In this document: positions 19,477-28,614 of the stretch, one piece after another
How positions within the stretch are numbered: the first letter of the stretch is position 1
Layout: each line of letters starts with the position of its first letter
Assembly: GCF_902459805.1 (NCBI RefSeq)
Contig: NZ_CABPST010000015.1
Coordinates: 83,079-147,078 of the forward strand
Source: Pandoraea bronchicola
GTDB taxonomy: Bacteria > Pseudomonadota > Gammaproteobacteria > Burkholderiales > Burkholderiaceae
Length of the DNA: 64,000 bases
Direction of reading: 5' to 3'
Program-made: the position numbers and the translations under genes
The notes under the pieces: model-generated
What the model was told of the DNA's origin: nothing
The model's database searches: none
The model's input: only the letters and a program-made list of their open reading frames with translations

Positions 19477-19533
19477 TAACCCTCGGACTTCTCGCGAATG
19501 CGGTTTCCCGCGATACCACCATGCGTCAAGGTG

Positions 19534-20445
19534 TCAGGGCGTCACAGGCTTGAGCTTGCGCGACGGCGTGCCCTTGCGCTTACGTGCAGCCATGGCCAGC
19601 AGGGTCGCCAATACGAAAACGGCAGTGACGAGCTTGAGATCCGACGGCTGGAAACCCAATGTCAGGACGATGGAGATCAACTGAAAGTAGACGATCGATC
19701 CAATCACGGGGGCAATTACCTGTCGGGTCATTGACCGATTCCCGATAAGCGCTTCACCGAGAAGCAGCGCCGCCAATCCATTGACCAGCACCCCGAATCC
19801 CATATTCACGTCGGCAAAGCCTTGGTTTTGCGCGAGCACCGCCCCTCCCATCGAGGCAAACAGATTCGCCAGACCGAGACCACACAACGTATAGACTTTC
19901 ACGTTTATGCCCTGGGCCTTCGCCATCGCCGCACTCGATCCAATTGCTCGCATCGCCATGCCATGCTGGGTCCCGAGAAACCAGATCACCAGCCCCGCGA
20001 TCGCAATATCAATTGCACCGAGCATCACAGTCCTCGGCAGATAGCCGCCGCCATCACCGGGGAGAGCGGAGAAGATGCTCGCGAAGGTGAACAATGCCGC
20101 ATTGGGTTGCCCCATCACCCGAATATCGACAGAGTAGAGCATCGAGAGCACGAGAATGCCGCACAGCAGCGTGTTTATCTTCACCTTCTCGTGAATAAAC
20201 CCCGTGAGCAGACCGGCCAGAAAGCCGGCCAATGCCCCGGCTAGCAGCGACGTTACGGGGTCGAGTCCCAGCATGAGGAACTTCGCGCAAACGCATGCTC
20301 CGAAGGGGAACGACCCTTCGCCGGTCATGTCCGCAAAATTCAATATCCGGAACGGAATCATGATCGCAATGGCAATCAGCGCGTACGTAAGCCCCTGGAG
20401 AATTCCCACAGGAACCAGGTCGAGAAATCCCGAAATCAAATTCAT
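19534..20445 (-). CDS. ABC transporter permease (branched-chain-amino-acid/TrpY type)
   Basis: Inner-membrane permease of 303 aa with about eight to nine hydrophobic segments beginning at residue 13 (LVPVGILQGLTYALIAIAI) and ending near VTAVFVLATLLAMAA. It has the BPD_transp_2 pattern (IPFRILNFADMTGEGSFPFGA). The start overlaps the ATPase stop by one base (TGATG). With the ATPase and the PF04392-type binding protein upstream it forms a complete importer. Relatives of this three-gene type have been tied to tryptophan or similar small solutes; here the substrate is unknown. Confidence 0.9.
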   Translation of the reverse strand: MNLISGFLDLVPVGILQGLTYALIAIAIMIPFRILNFADMTGEGSFPFGACVCAKFLMLGLDPVTSLLAGALAGFLAGLLTGFIHEKVKINTLLCGILVLSMLYSVDIRVMGQPNAALFTFASIFSALPGDGGGYLPRTVMLGAIDIAIAGLVIWFLGTQHGMAMRAIGSSAAMAKAQGINVKVYTLCGLGLANLFASMGGAVLAQNQGFADVNMGFGVLVNGLAALLLGEALIGNRSMTRQVIAPVIGSIVYFQLISIVLTLGFQPSDLKLVTAVFVLATLLAMAARKRKGTPSRKLKPVTP

Positions 20446-21254
20446 CAGATATTCGCCGTTTGCGGCGCCTCCTGCTCAGCAGTTTCGTGAAACGTTGCTA
20501 TCAGCTTTTCCATCGTCATGCGGCGCTTTGCTTCTCCCGTCAAATTGCCCACGACTTGCCCATCCGACATCATGATCAGTCGGTTGCCATAGTCCAACGC
20601 ATGTTGCATGTTATGCGTGACCATGAGCGTAGTCAGTTGGTGTTCACGGACCACCTGCTCCGTTACCCGCATGACGATCTCTGCGGTGCGCGGGTCAAGC
20701 GCAGCGGTATGCTCGTCGAGCAACAGCAATTGGGGGCGACGCAGCACAGCCATGAGAAGCGACAGTGCCTGCCGCTGCCCGCCCGAGAGCAGCGACGCTT
20801 TCGCTTTCAGCCGCTTTTCCAGCCCGAGATTGAACGAAGCGATGCGCACCTCGAAGTCGCTCATTTGCTTGCTGGTAAGTCCTCTGCCGAAAGTGCGACG
20901 CTGTCCGCGAAGTGCTGCCACCGCGAGGTTCTCCTCAAGACTCAAAGCCGCTGCGGTACCCACGGATGGGTCCTGAAACACACGAGCAATAAACTCGGCT
21001 CGCCGGTGCGTGGGTAGCGATGTCACATCGCGCCCGTTGACACTGATCGTTCCGGTATCCGACTCGACTTCGCCCGCGAGTAGATTTAGCAATGTCGATT
21101 TACCGGCGCCGTTGCCGCCGACGACAACGGCGAAGTCGCCTGCGTTGAGCTCCAGCGACACATCGGTCAGCGCAATGCGCTCATCGACCGTGCCCGCGTG
21201 AAACGTCTTGCTGACTCCGGAGACCGACAGCATGGGCAATGCGTCTTGATTCAC
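20445..21254 (-). CDS. ABC transporter ATP-binding protein
   Basis: Energises the permease; 269 aa from a GTG at 21254 that has GGAG just upstream. A longer frame would overlap the binding-protein gene and lacks a site. Walker A is GGNGAGKST, the signature LSGGQRQ and Walker B LLLLDEH, with the switch histidine in VTHNMQHAL. It overlaps the permease start. The intergenic distance to the binding-protein gene is 29 bp, so the three genes form one operon. Confidence 0.93.
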   Translation of the reverse strand: MNQDALPMLSVSGVSKTFHAGTVDERIALTDVSLELNAGDFAVVVGGNGAGKSTLLNLLAGEVESDTGTISVNGRDVTSLPTHRRAEFIARVFQDPSVGTAAALSLEENLAVAALRGQRRTFGRGLTSKQMSDFEVRIASFNLGLEKRLKAKASLLSGGQRQALSLLMAVLRRPQLLLLDEHTAALDPRTAEIVMRVTEQVVREHQLTTLMVTHNMQHALDYGNRLIMMSDGQVVGNLTGEAKRRMTMEKLIATFHETAEQEAPQTANI

Positions 21255-21283
21255 GTTCTCTCCTGCCCGATTACGTTTTAGAT

Positions 21284-22282
21284 TCAGTTGATAAAGCATT
21301 GGCAACTCTCGAAGGATGACGGGATCTGCAGCCCGAGTTTGGCAAACTCACGCCGGCTTATCGACGTGACGTAATCGCTTGACGCAGGCTTGACCACTGG
21401 CAGCAAATTCGTCGGCTCTCCCTTGAGGGCGCGTACGGCAAGACGCGCCGCGTTAGCGCCAACCGATTCGAGCGACACTGCAAATGAAGCAGTCGCCATG
21501 CCCTGCTTGATCGCCTCGGTTTCGGAACTGATGATCGGCACGCGCAAACGTGCCATCGATGCCGCAACGCTCGGAATCGCGGATTGCACAAGATTCGACC
21601 CGGTGAGATAAACGAATCCAACGCCCTTGAGCAGTTGTGCGCGCTGTGCCAGATCGTTCACGGCCTCTACGCTCACCGCCTTGAATGTGAGCCCGGCGCG
21701 CTCGGCCGCAGCTTCAAGCGCTTGGTTTGTCACGACATCGTTCGCCTCGCCCGGGCTATACAACACACCGAATGACGTCAATCCGGGGAACAAGCGCTTC
21801 GCAAACACCAGCATGGCGTCGAAGTCCTGGAGATCCGACGCGCCGGTAAAGCGATCGCCTCCGTGCGTCCAATTCGGTACAAGACCTGCGACGACAGGAT
21901 CGGTAACTTCGGCGAAGATCAATGGGATGCGTCGGTCTGGAACGGCAGAACGAGCGACCTGCGATACCGACGTTGTCAACGTCAAGATAAGGGCCGGTTT
22001 CTTTGTCAGAATCTGAGCGAACATTTGCGGCATTAATGCTTGCGTGAAGTTCGCGTCGCTGTAGACGTAACTGGTGTTCTTCCCATCGATGTAGCCAGCC
22101 TTTGCCATCTCCTCCTTGAATCCGGCGATCGTTCGTGTGAGCGACGGATGAGGCCCCAGGTTGGCAATGCCGATTACCGTCTGCGCCGTGGCGGTTTGTG
22201 ACGTCGCCTCGCCTGACAGGCCCGTACCCAGGGCCGCGACAATCGCAAGAGAAAGAAGCGTCCTGCGGGATATTGCTCTCAT
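21284..22282 (-). CDS. PF04392-type ABC substrate-binding protein
   Basis: Periplasmic solute-binding protein of 332 aa. The ATG at 22282 has GGAG nine bases before it; an ATG three codons earlier is possible. The N-terminus has SRRTLLSLAIVAALG, a signal peptide with a twin-arginine-like pair. The mature part begins TVIGIANLGPHPSL and keeps the family blocks YSDANFTQALMPQMFAQIL, IPLIFAEVTDPVVAGLVPNW and GVLYSPGEANDVV. The C-terminus ends with a Cys-x-Cys (ESCQCFIN), shared with the paralogue encoded at 31132-32127. First gene of the transporter operon. Confidence 0.92.
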   Translation of the reverse strand: MRAISRRTLLSLAIVAALGTGLSGEATSQTATAQTVIGIANLGPHPSLTRTIAGFKEEMAKAGYIDGKNTSYVYSDANFTQALMPQMFAQILTKKPALILTLTTSVSQVARSAVPDRRIPLIFAEVTDPVVAGLVPNWTHGGDRFTGASDLQDFDAMLVFAKRLFPGLTSFGVLYSPGEANDVVTNQALEAAAERAGLTFKAVSVEAVNDLAQRAQLLKGVGFVYLTGSNLVQSAIPSVAASMARLRVPIISSETEAIKQGMATASFAVSLESVGANAARLAVRALKGEPTNLLPVVKPASSDYVTSISRREFAKLGLQIPSSFESCQCFIN

Positions 22283-22539
22283 GCCTGACATCTCCAGTGC
22301 GGCGCGTCGGGCTCGGTGGTATCGAGAGCGCGCTCTTTATGAATCCAGGGAATTCCGGGGAATCTTTGTCCCATCTCAGCCGAAACGGTGCAAACGTCTG
22401 ACCGTCTTTTTAGCACCGAACATGGCAGCGAACATATTGGAGGCCGCGTCTGTACCGAAAACCTAACTTTTGTGGCGTCTCTCCCAATCTTTTCCACTAA
22501 AAGCTGCCGTCATACGCTAATCGGCCGACCTAGCTGGCC

Positions 22540-23838
22540 TCATTTGCCAGCAATTTGAGCCGCCACCCGAACGCCGCTTGCACAGGCGCCGCCCAGTAAG
22601 GCTTGAGAAACCCAATCCCCGCAGTAGCGTATGCGCGACTTCCCCGCATCCTGCCAATCGAGGAAGCGGCGAAGAGTACTTCCGTAACCTGGATAGAAGA
22701 TAGGAATCTTGTGCGGAATCCATTGGTTCAATGTCGACAGGCGCCGCCGATCAAAATCAGGGATGCGTGCCCTGACTTCATCGATGACCCACTCATCAAG
22801 GCGATCGGTAGCGCACTGCTCCTGCACTTGCCGAATGGCCTCCGGCGTCAGTTGGCAATAGACCTGTGAATTCGGGCGTCCCTGTTGGGGCGCAGCATCG
22901 AGTTGCTGATACGTTGCGATACGGGTAGGCGAGTCGCGCATGGCAAATTCGATGCATGGTTCAAGCGATCCGGCGACGGCAAAATGAACGATGCCCAACG
23001 CGTTATAGCGAATCGCCGCAAGCATTTCGCTCTCTTCCAATGAGGGGTGAACAAGCAAAGGCGCAATTCGTGCCCCTTCTGTTGCGATCACCACATAATC
23101 CGCTGAAAGCTCGCGTCCATCGGCCAGCGTCACAACACATTGATCGTCATGTTGCTCGACGGCCGTCACCGCGACACTTGTCTGCACCGGCAACCGGTCG
23201 GCCAACGCGTTACACAGTTGCCCCATACCCCCGGCAAACGTGAAGACAGTGTCTTCACCTACCAAATGAGGCATCGTGCTTTGATAAAACAACGCCGAGA
23301 TAGCATCGGCATCAAAGCTGCGTGTGCCGCGAAATACCGGTTCGATCAAGCGTTTGAGAACACCGTCCCCGATCTCCTTTCGTATGCACTCGGCAAGCGT
23401 TATGTGGTCCCACTCCAGTGCGGACACTGCCCAATCCGGATCGGCCCGCCGCCGACGCGTGCGCAGGGCGAGCGCAGCGAGTATCAAGCGGCACCGCTCA
23501 CCGAGCGGCAAGCCCGGAGTCAACAGCGCTTTCCACGAGGGCATGAGCTCGATGGAGTACGGTCCGTCAAGGCTCGAGCAAAGTGCGCTCAGGCGCTTTA
23601 GCGGCACGAGTGAAGACGTAACCCCCGCAGCCTCGATGATTCGATGGAGATCCCGGCTGAAGGGATAGATCAGCCTTGCACCGCTGTTGTACGCGATGCC
23701 ATTCTCGAATCGATCCCCCATGCGCCCTCCCACCACGGGAGCCGCTTCGATGACACGTACAGAAACCCCAGCGGCCTGCAATTCCCAGGCCGCACTCAAT
23801 CCGGCAATGCCGGCGCCGATAACGATGGTGGAAGTCAC
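22540..23838 (-). CDS. FAD-dependent amine-oxidase-like oxidoreductase
   Basis: Flavoprotein of 432 aa in the protoporphyrinogen-oxidase/monoamine-oxidase superfamily. The dinucleotide-binding motif is at the very N-terminus (VIGAGIAGLSAAWELQAAG), followed by EAAPVVGGRM. The C-terminal FAD contact is IRYCGDWVSQALLGGACASG. It starts two bases after the stop of the TPP-dependent enzyme, so the two are translated from one mRNA. Likely roles are oxidation or desaturation of an amine or ring carbon. It is unlikely to be the haem-pathway enzyme given the catabolic neighbours, though sequence alone does not exclude it. Confidence 0.85.
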   Translation of the reverse strand: MTSTIVIGAGIAGLSAAWELQAAGVSVRVIEAAPVVGGRMGDRFENGIAYNSGARLIYPFSRDLHRIIEAAGVTSSLVPLKRLSALCSSLDGPYSIELMPSWKALLTPGLPLGERCRLILAALALRTRRRRADPDWAVSALEWDHITLAECIRKEIGDGVLKRLIEPVFRGTRSFDADAISALFYQSTMPHLVGEDTVFTFAGGMGQLCNALADRLPVQTSVAVTAVEQHDDQCVVTLADGRELSADYVVIATEGARIAPLLVHPSLEESEMLAAIRYNALGIVHFAVAGSLEPCIEFAMRDSPTRIATYQQLDAAPQQGRPNSQVYCQLTPEAIRQVQEQCATDRLDEWVIDEVRARIPDFDRRRLSTLNQWIPHKIPIFYPGYGSTLRRFLDWQDAGKSRIRYCGDWVSQALLGGACASGVRVAAQIAGK

Positions 23839-23840
23839 GG

Positions 23841-25529
23841 TCAGACAGGCTTAGTCAATGTATCGGGAAGCACGAGTTCGATCAGCGAAGCGCCATCGTG
23901 AGAAAGTGCGGCGTCGAGTGCAGGCGCAAACTCATCGGTCGTGGTAACGCGCCATGCCCTGGCGCCGAACGAGACCGCATAAGAAACAAAGTCGACGCTC
24001 CCCAGACGCGTGCCCACCTCTCGGCCGAACATCCGTTGTTGCGAAGCGCGAATGGCGCCATATGAGCGATTGTTCGCCACCAGCACGAGCAAACGCAGCC
24101 CTAATCTCACAGCGGACTCCAGTTCTTCCCCATGCATGAGAAAGCACCCGTCTCCGGCAATTGCGACCGGCCTGTCGCAGCCGCCATGCAACGCCGCGCC
24201 AATCGCAGCAGCCAACCCATATCCCATCGCACCACTCTTAGGACCGAGTTGAGTGTTTGGCAACCGATGTGGGAAATAGCGTTGCGGCCACATGGCATAG
24301 GCGCCCGCACCGGACGTCACAACCGTGTCGTCCGGTAGTGTCTCTCGAAGGTGGGCGTAGATTGCACGCAGGTCGACAGGACCTGGACACGCGCCCGTGA
24401 CCACGAACTGCTCCCGGTCTCGGCGGCAGGACTCGACCCAGGCCAATCGCGCAGTTCCCGGCGCATCTGAAGTTGCAGTGCAGGTAGCGTCGTGCGTTCG
24501 CCGATCGTCGGCAAGGAGAGCGAGCGCCGCGAGTACCGGTTCAGGTCGGGCACATATCGCAAGATCCGCTTGGTAGGCATTGTTGAGCTCCCCCTGACCA
24601 GGGTGAACATGAATCAGCTTGCAAGACGGCTTCGGGGGCCGCAGAAGCGAAAACCCCTTGAAAACATCTGCGCCAAATGTATTGAGCTCGCCCATCCGCG
24701 CACCGAGAACCAACACAAGGTCTGCCTCTGCGAAACGACGTGCAAGCCCTGCGGAGACGCCGATACCAATTTCTCCGCAGAAATGGGGGTGCGCATTGTC
24801 CATCAGATCGCGACGGCGATACGAGGTGACAACCGGGACTTGATACCGCTCTGCCACCTTGACCAAATCCCCGAGCCCCTGCGGTGACCAGCCTGTTCCG
24901 CCAACCCACAAGATCGGACGCACCGAGCGACTCAACGCTTCGGCGATTGCATGCGCATCTCCCATGTCGATGGAGGTTCCGGCACGTTGTGGTGCGCAGA
25001 GTGAAGGTGCCACCCTCTGCTGCAATGCCACGTCCTCAGGAAGGATCAGCACGACGGGCCCAGGTTTTCCGCTGATGGCGGTGTGCCAGGCACGGCTTAC
25101 GAACTCGGGAATGCGAGCCGCATCCGGAATTTGAGCGACCCACTTGGCGAGCGGACCGAACACCGCATGAAACTCGTTACCCAGAAACGCTTCGCGCTCA
25201 GCGGCGTCGGTGGACGCCTGACCGACAATCAGAATCATCGGTGCGCTGTCGGTATCGGCTGTGTGCAGCGCCAGGCAGGTATTCAATGCCCCTGGGGCGC
25301 GAGCCGCCAGACAAACCCCAGGCATGCCGCTGAGTTGCCCTATTGCCTGAGCGGCGAATGCCATGCCGGCTTCGTGCCGAAAACTGGCCAGCCGAATTTG
25401 TGGCGTGCGAGACGCCAATGCGTCGAGGATCTCGAGAATGCCCTCCCCCGGTACGTGAGTGACCACGCGCACGCCGAGTTCGGCCAGAGTATCGGCAAGG
25501 ATGTCAGCGCCCGAGCGCGGGTTCGTCAT
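23841..25529 (-). CDS. Thiamine-diphosphate-dependent enzyme (acetolactate synthase / 2-oxo-acid decarboxylase family)
   Basis: 562 aa with the three-domain layout of the family. The N-terminal pyrimidine-binding domain carries the TPP-activating glutamate (HVPGEGILEIL) and RHEAGMAFAA. The middle domain is Rossmann-like (VRPILWVGGTG). The C-terminal domain has the TPP motif AGDGCFLMHG followed by NNRSYGAI. The ATG at 25529 is preferred to one five codons earlier. No regulatory subunit gene is adjacent, which argues against biosynthetic acetolactate synthase and for a catabolic 2-oxo-acid decarboxylase or lyase. Coupled to the FAD enzyme downstream; the porin gene lies 60 bp upstream on the same strand. 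Confidence 0.88.
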   Translation of the reverse strand: MTNPRSGADILADTLAELGVRVVTHVPGEGILEILDALASRTPQIRLASFRHEAGMAFAAQAIGQLSGMPGVCLAARAPGALNTCLALHTADTDSAPMILIVGQASTDAAEREAFLGNEFHAVFGPLAKWVAQIPDAARIPEFVSRAWHTAISGKPGPVVLILPEDVALQQRVAPSLCAPQRAGTSIDMGDAHAIAEALSRSVRPILWVGGTGWSPQGLGDLVKVAERYQVPVVTSYRRRDLMDNAHPHFCGEIGIGVSAGLARRFAEADLVLVLGARMGELNTFGADVFKGFSLLRPPKPSCKLIHVHPGQGELNNAYQADLAICARPEPVLAALALLADDRRTHDATCTATSDAPGTARLAWVESCRRDREQFVVTGACPGPVDLRAIYAHLRETLPDDTVVTSGAGAYAMWPQRYFPHRLPNTQLGPKSGAMGYGLAAAIGAALHGGCDRPVAIAGDGCFLMHGEELESAVRLGLRLLVLVANNRSYGAIRASQQRMFGREVGTRLGSVDFVSYAVSFGARAWRVTTTDEFAPALDAALSHDGASLIELVLPDTLTKPV

Positions 25530-25589
25530 GAAACGGCCCTCCAAATATTGATGGAGTGCGGCGCAATCGGTACCGCACTCCCATGGCGT

Positions 25590-26741
25590 TCAAAAGCGAT
25601 GAAAGATGCCCGCAGTGACAGCAACTTGCCGGGTCGTGGTAGACGCCCCGCCACTGGACGCATATTCGATATTGGCGTGCTTGGCATCACCCGCGGCCAG
25701 TTGGAAAATCCCGACGACGAACAAGGCGGTTCGTTTCGAGAGAAAGTAGTTGTCGATGAGGCTGAACTGATGGTACTGCGGCGTAAAGCCGGTAACGGAG
25801 ATCTTCCCTCGTGTATATGTGTAGGCGAAGTTGATCTGATTGGCGAGGGTCAGGAAATGACTAACGTTTGCCTCGATATTGTCAAAGTCGGCTCGTGCGC
25901 TGCCCAGCCCCAGTTGCGTGACGCCCAGATTTTCATATCGGCTGTGAGACCAGATCAAGGCTGCATTCGTCGAGTCACTGAATGCGTACGAACCACCCGC
26001 GCCCCAAATCTCCATGCTCGCCGGGGATACGCTATACGATAGCGTCGGCGACTGAGCCGAAATCGACGGGAACAACGCCGTGTTCCAAATCCCCTCGCTA
26101 GCCGCTGTCGATGGCCGATTCAAGCGCATATACGCCGCAGACACGGAAACTGGGCCACCGACGTAGTTCGCGCCAAAACTCACCCCGCTCTGATTGTTGA
26201 AGCTCCCGGCTTGCCCGCCAAAACTGTACATTGCGCCAAATTGAACGCCAGCTAATCGTGGCGACACGTACTTGAGCGTATTGTTGGCGCGGAATTGGTA
26301 GTTGAAGTTGTCGTTGTCGCCCACGTGCGCCGTATACCCGTTCCAACGCACGGGCGCCGAATATTGAGCCAGCCAGTCCTGCGTCAAGTCATATTGACGC
26401 CCCGTCGTCAGGGTGCCCCATCGTTCATTTTGCAAACCGACGAATGCCTGCCGCCCGAACTCGCGGCCACCTTGTGCCGAAGCGCCGGTATTCGGATTGA
26501 AACCGCCCTCAAGCGTGAAGATCGCCCGGGTACCGCCGCCAAGATCCTCCGCACCTTTGAATCCCCATCGGCTCGGACCGTTAGCCGGACCAACGGATTT
26601 CCCGCCCAGCGAATTGTTGGCGTAGATAACCCCACCCATCAGCACACCATATAACGTGACGCTACTCTGCTGAGCCTGAGCGGGCGAGCAAAGAACAAGA
26701 GGCAACATCAACGGCACCAGCGAATAGAGGTATTTTTTCAT
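25590..26741 (-). CDS. Gram-negative outer-membrane porin (Burkholderia type)
   Basis: Outer-membrane channel of 383 aa. The signal peptide (KKYLYSLVPLMLPLVLCSPAQA) is cleaved before QQSSVTLYGVLMGG, the typical first beta strand. Alternating beta-strand pattern throughout (FEVGRQAFVGL-like block GGREFGRQAFVGLQNERWG, then TGRQYDLTQDWL). It ends VAVTAGIFHRF with the terminal Phe needed for barrel assembly. It stands beside transport and catabolic genes and may let their substrate cross the outer membrane. Confidence 0.93.
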   Translation of the reverse strand: MKKYLYSLVPLMLPLVLCSPAQAQQSSVTLYGVLMGGVIYANNSLGGKSVGPANGPSRWGFKGAEDLGGGTRAIFTLEGGFNPNTGASAQGGREFGRQAFVGLQNERWGTLTTGRQYDLTQDWLAQYSAPVRWNGYTAHVGDNDNFNYQFRANNTLKYVSPRLAGVQFGAMYSFGGQAGSFNNQSGVSFGANYVGGPVSVSAAYMRLNRPSTAASEGIWNTALFPSISAQSPTLSYSVSPASMEIWGAGGSYAFSDSTNAALIWSHSRYENLGVTQLGLGSARADFDNIEANVSHFLTLANQINFAYTYTRGKISVTGFTPQYHQFSLIDNYFLSKRTALFVVGIFQLAAGDAKHANIEYASSGGASTTTRQVAVTAGIFHRF

Positions 26742-26862
26742 GGTCGATCTCGTGATTGACAGAAGTGAGAGACGATCAACGTGTGTAGTGCATCGTCGAA
26801 TGCAGCGTAAGAAAACGCCCTCACAAGACCAACGCCGCCAAAATAAGAAGAACCGAAATCAC

Positions 26863-28614
26863 TTAACCTTGATCTATTTTCCGACACGGCACCGTCCGCC
26901 CTGCATCGAATCCGTAATCGCTTACCGCACAGCCCTCGCTGATATAGCCGAGCCGCAAATCGGTCTCGACGCTTTCCCGCTCGCGTTCAGTGGCGGGTCC
27001 GATCCCTGCACCGCCCGGCAGATCCAAACACAGGCGACGATCGCGCGGTACGGTTTGCAACCCCATTCCAGCCATACGAGTGCCGTCGTCGAGCGCCACT
27101 CGCCCGGCCAGCCCATCGAGCGCCCCATTGCGCCCGCGCGCAGGGTGTATCACGCGATCGAACATTCCGAAGAATTGAAAAGGCGCTCCATCCACTGTCC
27201 CGATTTCGAGGCTCTGTCCAAGACCGCCTCGCCAGCGACCCGCGCCACCGCTATCGCACCGCAGTTCTTTACGCCAGATCACGACCGGATAGTTGGACTC
27301 CACGATCTCTGCGGCAATCGACTTCACGCCGCTAGGGAAGGCGGTGCCGGACATGCCGTCTTCGCCTGCGCGTGCGCCAGCGCCGCCGCTATTGAAAAAA
27401 AGCGTCTCGAAGCTCTGCCCCGCACTACCGGCATCTTCCCCGGCAGCCATGGCAGCGACCGCGCCTCCGCGCAGTTGCGCCCCCCAGATGCAGGACGCGC
27501 CCTCCGCCGGGACTTCCTCCGGAAGAATGGCCGCCAAGGCGCCAAAGACCACGTCGGGAAGAAATTGCCCGATGATGTGGCGCGCGCACACCGGCCACGG
27601 ACGTTCGACATTCAGGATTGACCCCACCGGGGCCGTGATGTCGATTGGCTCTAATGAGCCGGCATTGTTAGGCACCTCGGGCGCAATGGCAGCCCGAACC
27701 CCGAACGCTGTATAGGCCCGGGTGTAGTTGAGTACAACATTGATTCCGCGATGGCTGGCAGACGACGACCCATCGAAGTCGACACGAATGCGTCCTTCGC
27801 CGACTTCCAGTTCCGCCACCAGATCGACGGGGGAATCAAAGCCGTCGATGCGCATGGCGTAGCGATACCGGCCCCGGGGCAATCGCGCAATCGCGCGCTG
27901 CATCGCCGCGCTCGATCGATCGATGATGTCGTTCGCAACACTGTCGAGCCCGGTCTCACCGAATTCATCCAGCATCGCGATGAGTCGCCGCGCACTGGCC
28001 TCGTTAGCGCCAATGTAAGAAAGGATGTCTCCAATGACTTCGTCTGGCTGACGTACGTTGGCGCGAATAATATCCAGCAGATCCTGATTCACCTCCCCGG
28101 CCCGGGCCAGCGGCAAGCGCGGAATACAAAGCCCTTCCTCGAACACCGAGCGACCATCCGGGCCTTGCCCCAACCCGCCGATGTCGACCTGATGGCAGGT
28201 GCAAGCCAAGAGCGCGATAACCGAGTCATTGCGAAACACCGGTGAAACCACGGTCACGTCATGCAGATGGCCGGAGGCAAGCCACGGGTCATTTGTGATG
28301 AAATGGTCGCCAGGGCGCATAGTGTCGATCGGAAACGCGTCCAGGAAGTGTCCGACCGCGGCAGCCATCGAATTGACGTGACCGGGGGTTCCGGTGACGG
28401 CCTGCGCCACCAATCGGGCACGCGTATCGAATACGCCTGCCGACAAGTCACCGGCCTCTCGTACGGTTGGACTGAAGGCCGTGCGCATAAGCAGCCGAGC
28501 CTGCTCCTCCACCACTGAAATCAGTCGAGTCCAAATAACCTGAAGGCGAATCGTGCGGTTGGATGCCGGGTCATCAGGCGGCGCCTCAGTTGTAGGGTCC
28601 TTGTGGTCCATCAT
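26863..28614 (-). CDS. hyuB: Hydantoinase B / oxoprolinase family subunit
   Basis: 583 aa, a partner of the A subunit encoded upstream. Together they form ATP-dependent amidohydrolases (N-methylhydantoinase, 5-oxoprolinase) or carboxylases of the acetone/acetophenone type. Family blocks: EEQARLLMRTAFSPTVREAGDLSAG, GDHFITNDPWLASGHLHDV, CTCHQVDIGGLGQG, YPVVIWRKELRCDSGGAGRWRG (read as two adjacent blocks) and the glycine-rich C-terminus. The start overlaps the A-subunit stop (ATGATG region), so expression is coupled. Which reaction is catalysed cannot be told from sequence. Confidence 0.9.
   Translation of the reverse strand: MMDHKDPTTEAPPDDPASNRTIRLQVIWTRLISVVEEQARLLMRTAFSPTVREAGDLSAGVFDTRARLVAQAVTGTPGHVNSMAAAVGHFLDAFPIDTMRPGDHFITNDPWLASGHLHDVTVVSPVFRNDSVIALLACTCHQVDIGGLGQGPDGRSVFEEGLCIPRLPLARAGEVNQDLLDIIRANVRQPDEVIGDILSYIGANEASARRLIAMLDEFGETGLDSVANDIIDRSSAAMQRAIARLPRGRYRYAMRIDGFDSPVDLVAELEVGEGRIRVDFDGSSSASHRGINVVLNYTRAYTAFGVRAAIAPEVPNNAGSLEPIDITAPVGSILNVERPWPVCARHIIGQFLPDVVFGALAAILPEEVPAEGASCIWGAQLRGGAVAAMAAGEDAGSAGQSFETLFFNSGGAGARAGEDGMSGTAFPSGVKSIAAEIVESNYPVVIWRKELRCDSGGAGRWRGGLGQSLEIGTVDGAPFQFFGMFDRVIHPARGRNGALDGLAGRVALDDGTRMAGMGLQTVPRDRRLCLDLPGGAGIGPATERERESVETDLRLGYISEGCAVSDYGFDAGRTVPCRKIDQG

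Noticed and set aside
25083-26042. 319-codon plus-strand frame
   Set aside because: Antisense across the TPP-enzyme and porin genes; composition is that of a shadow.
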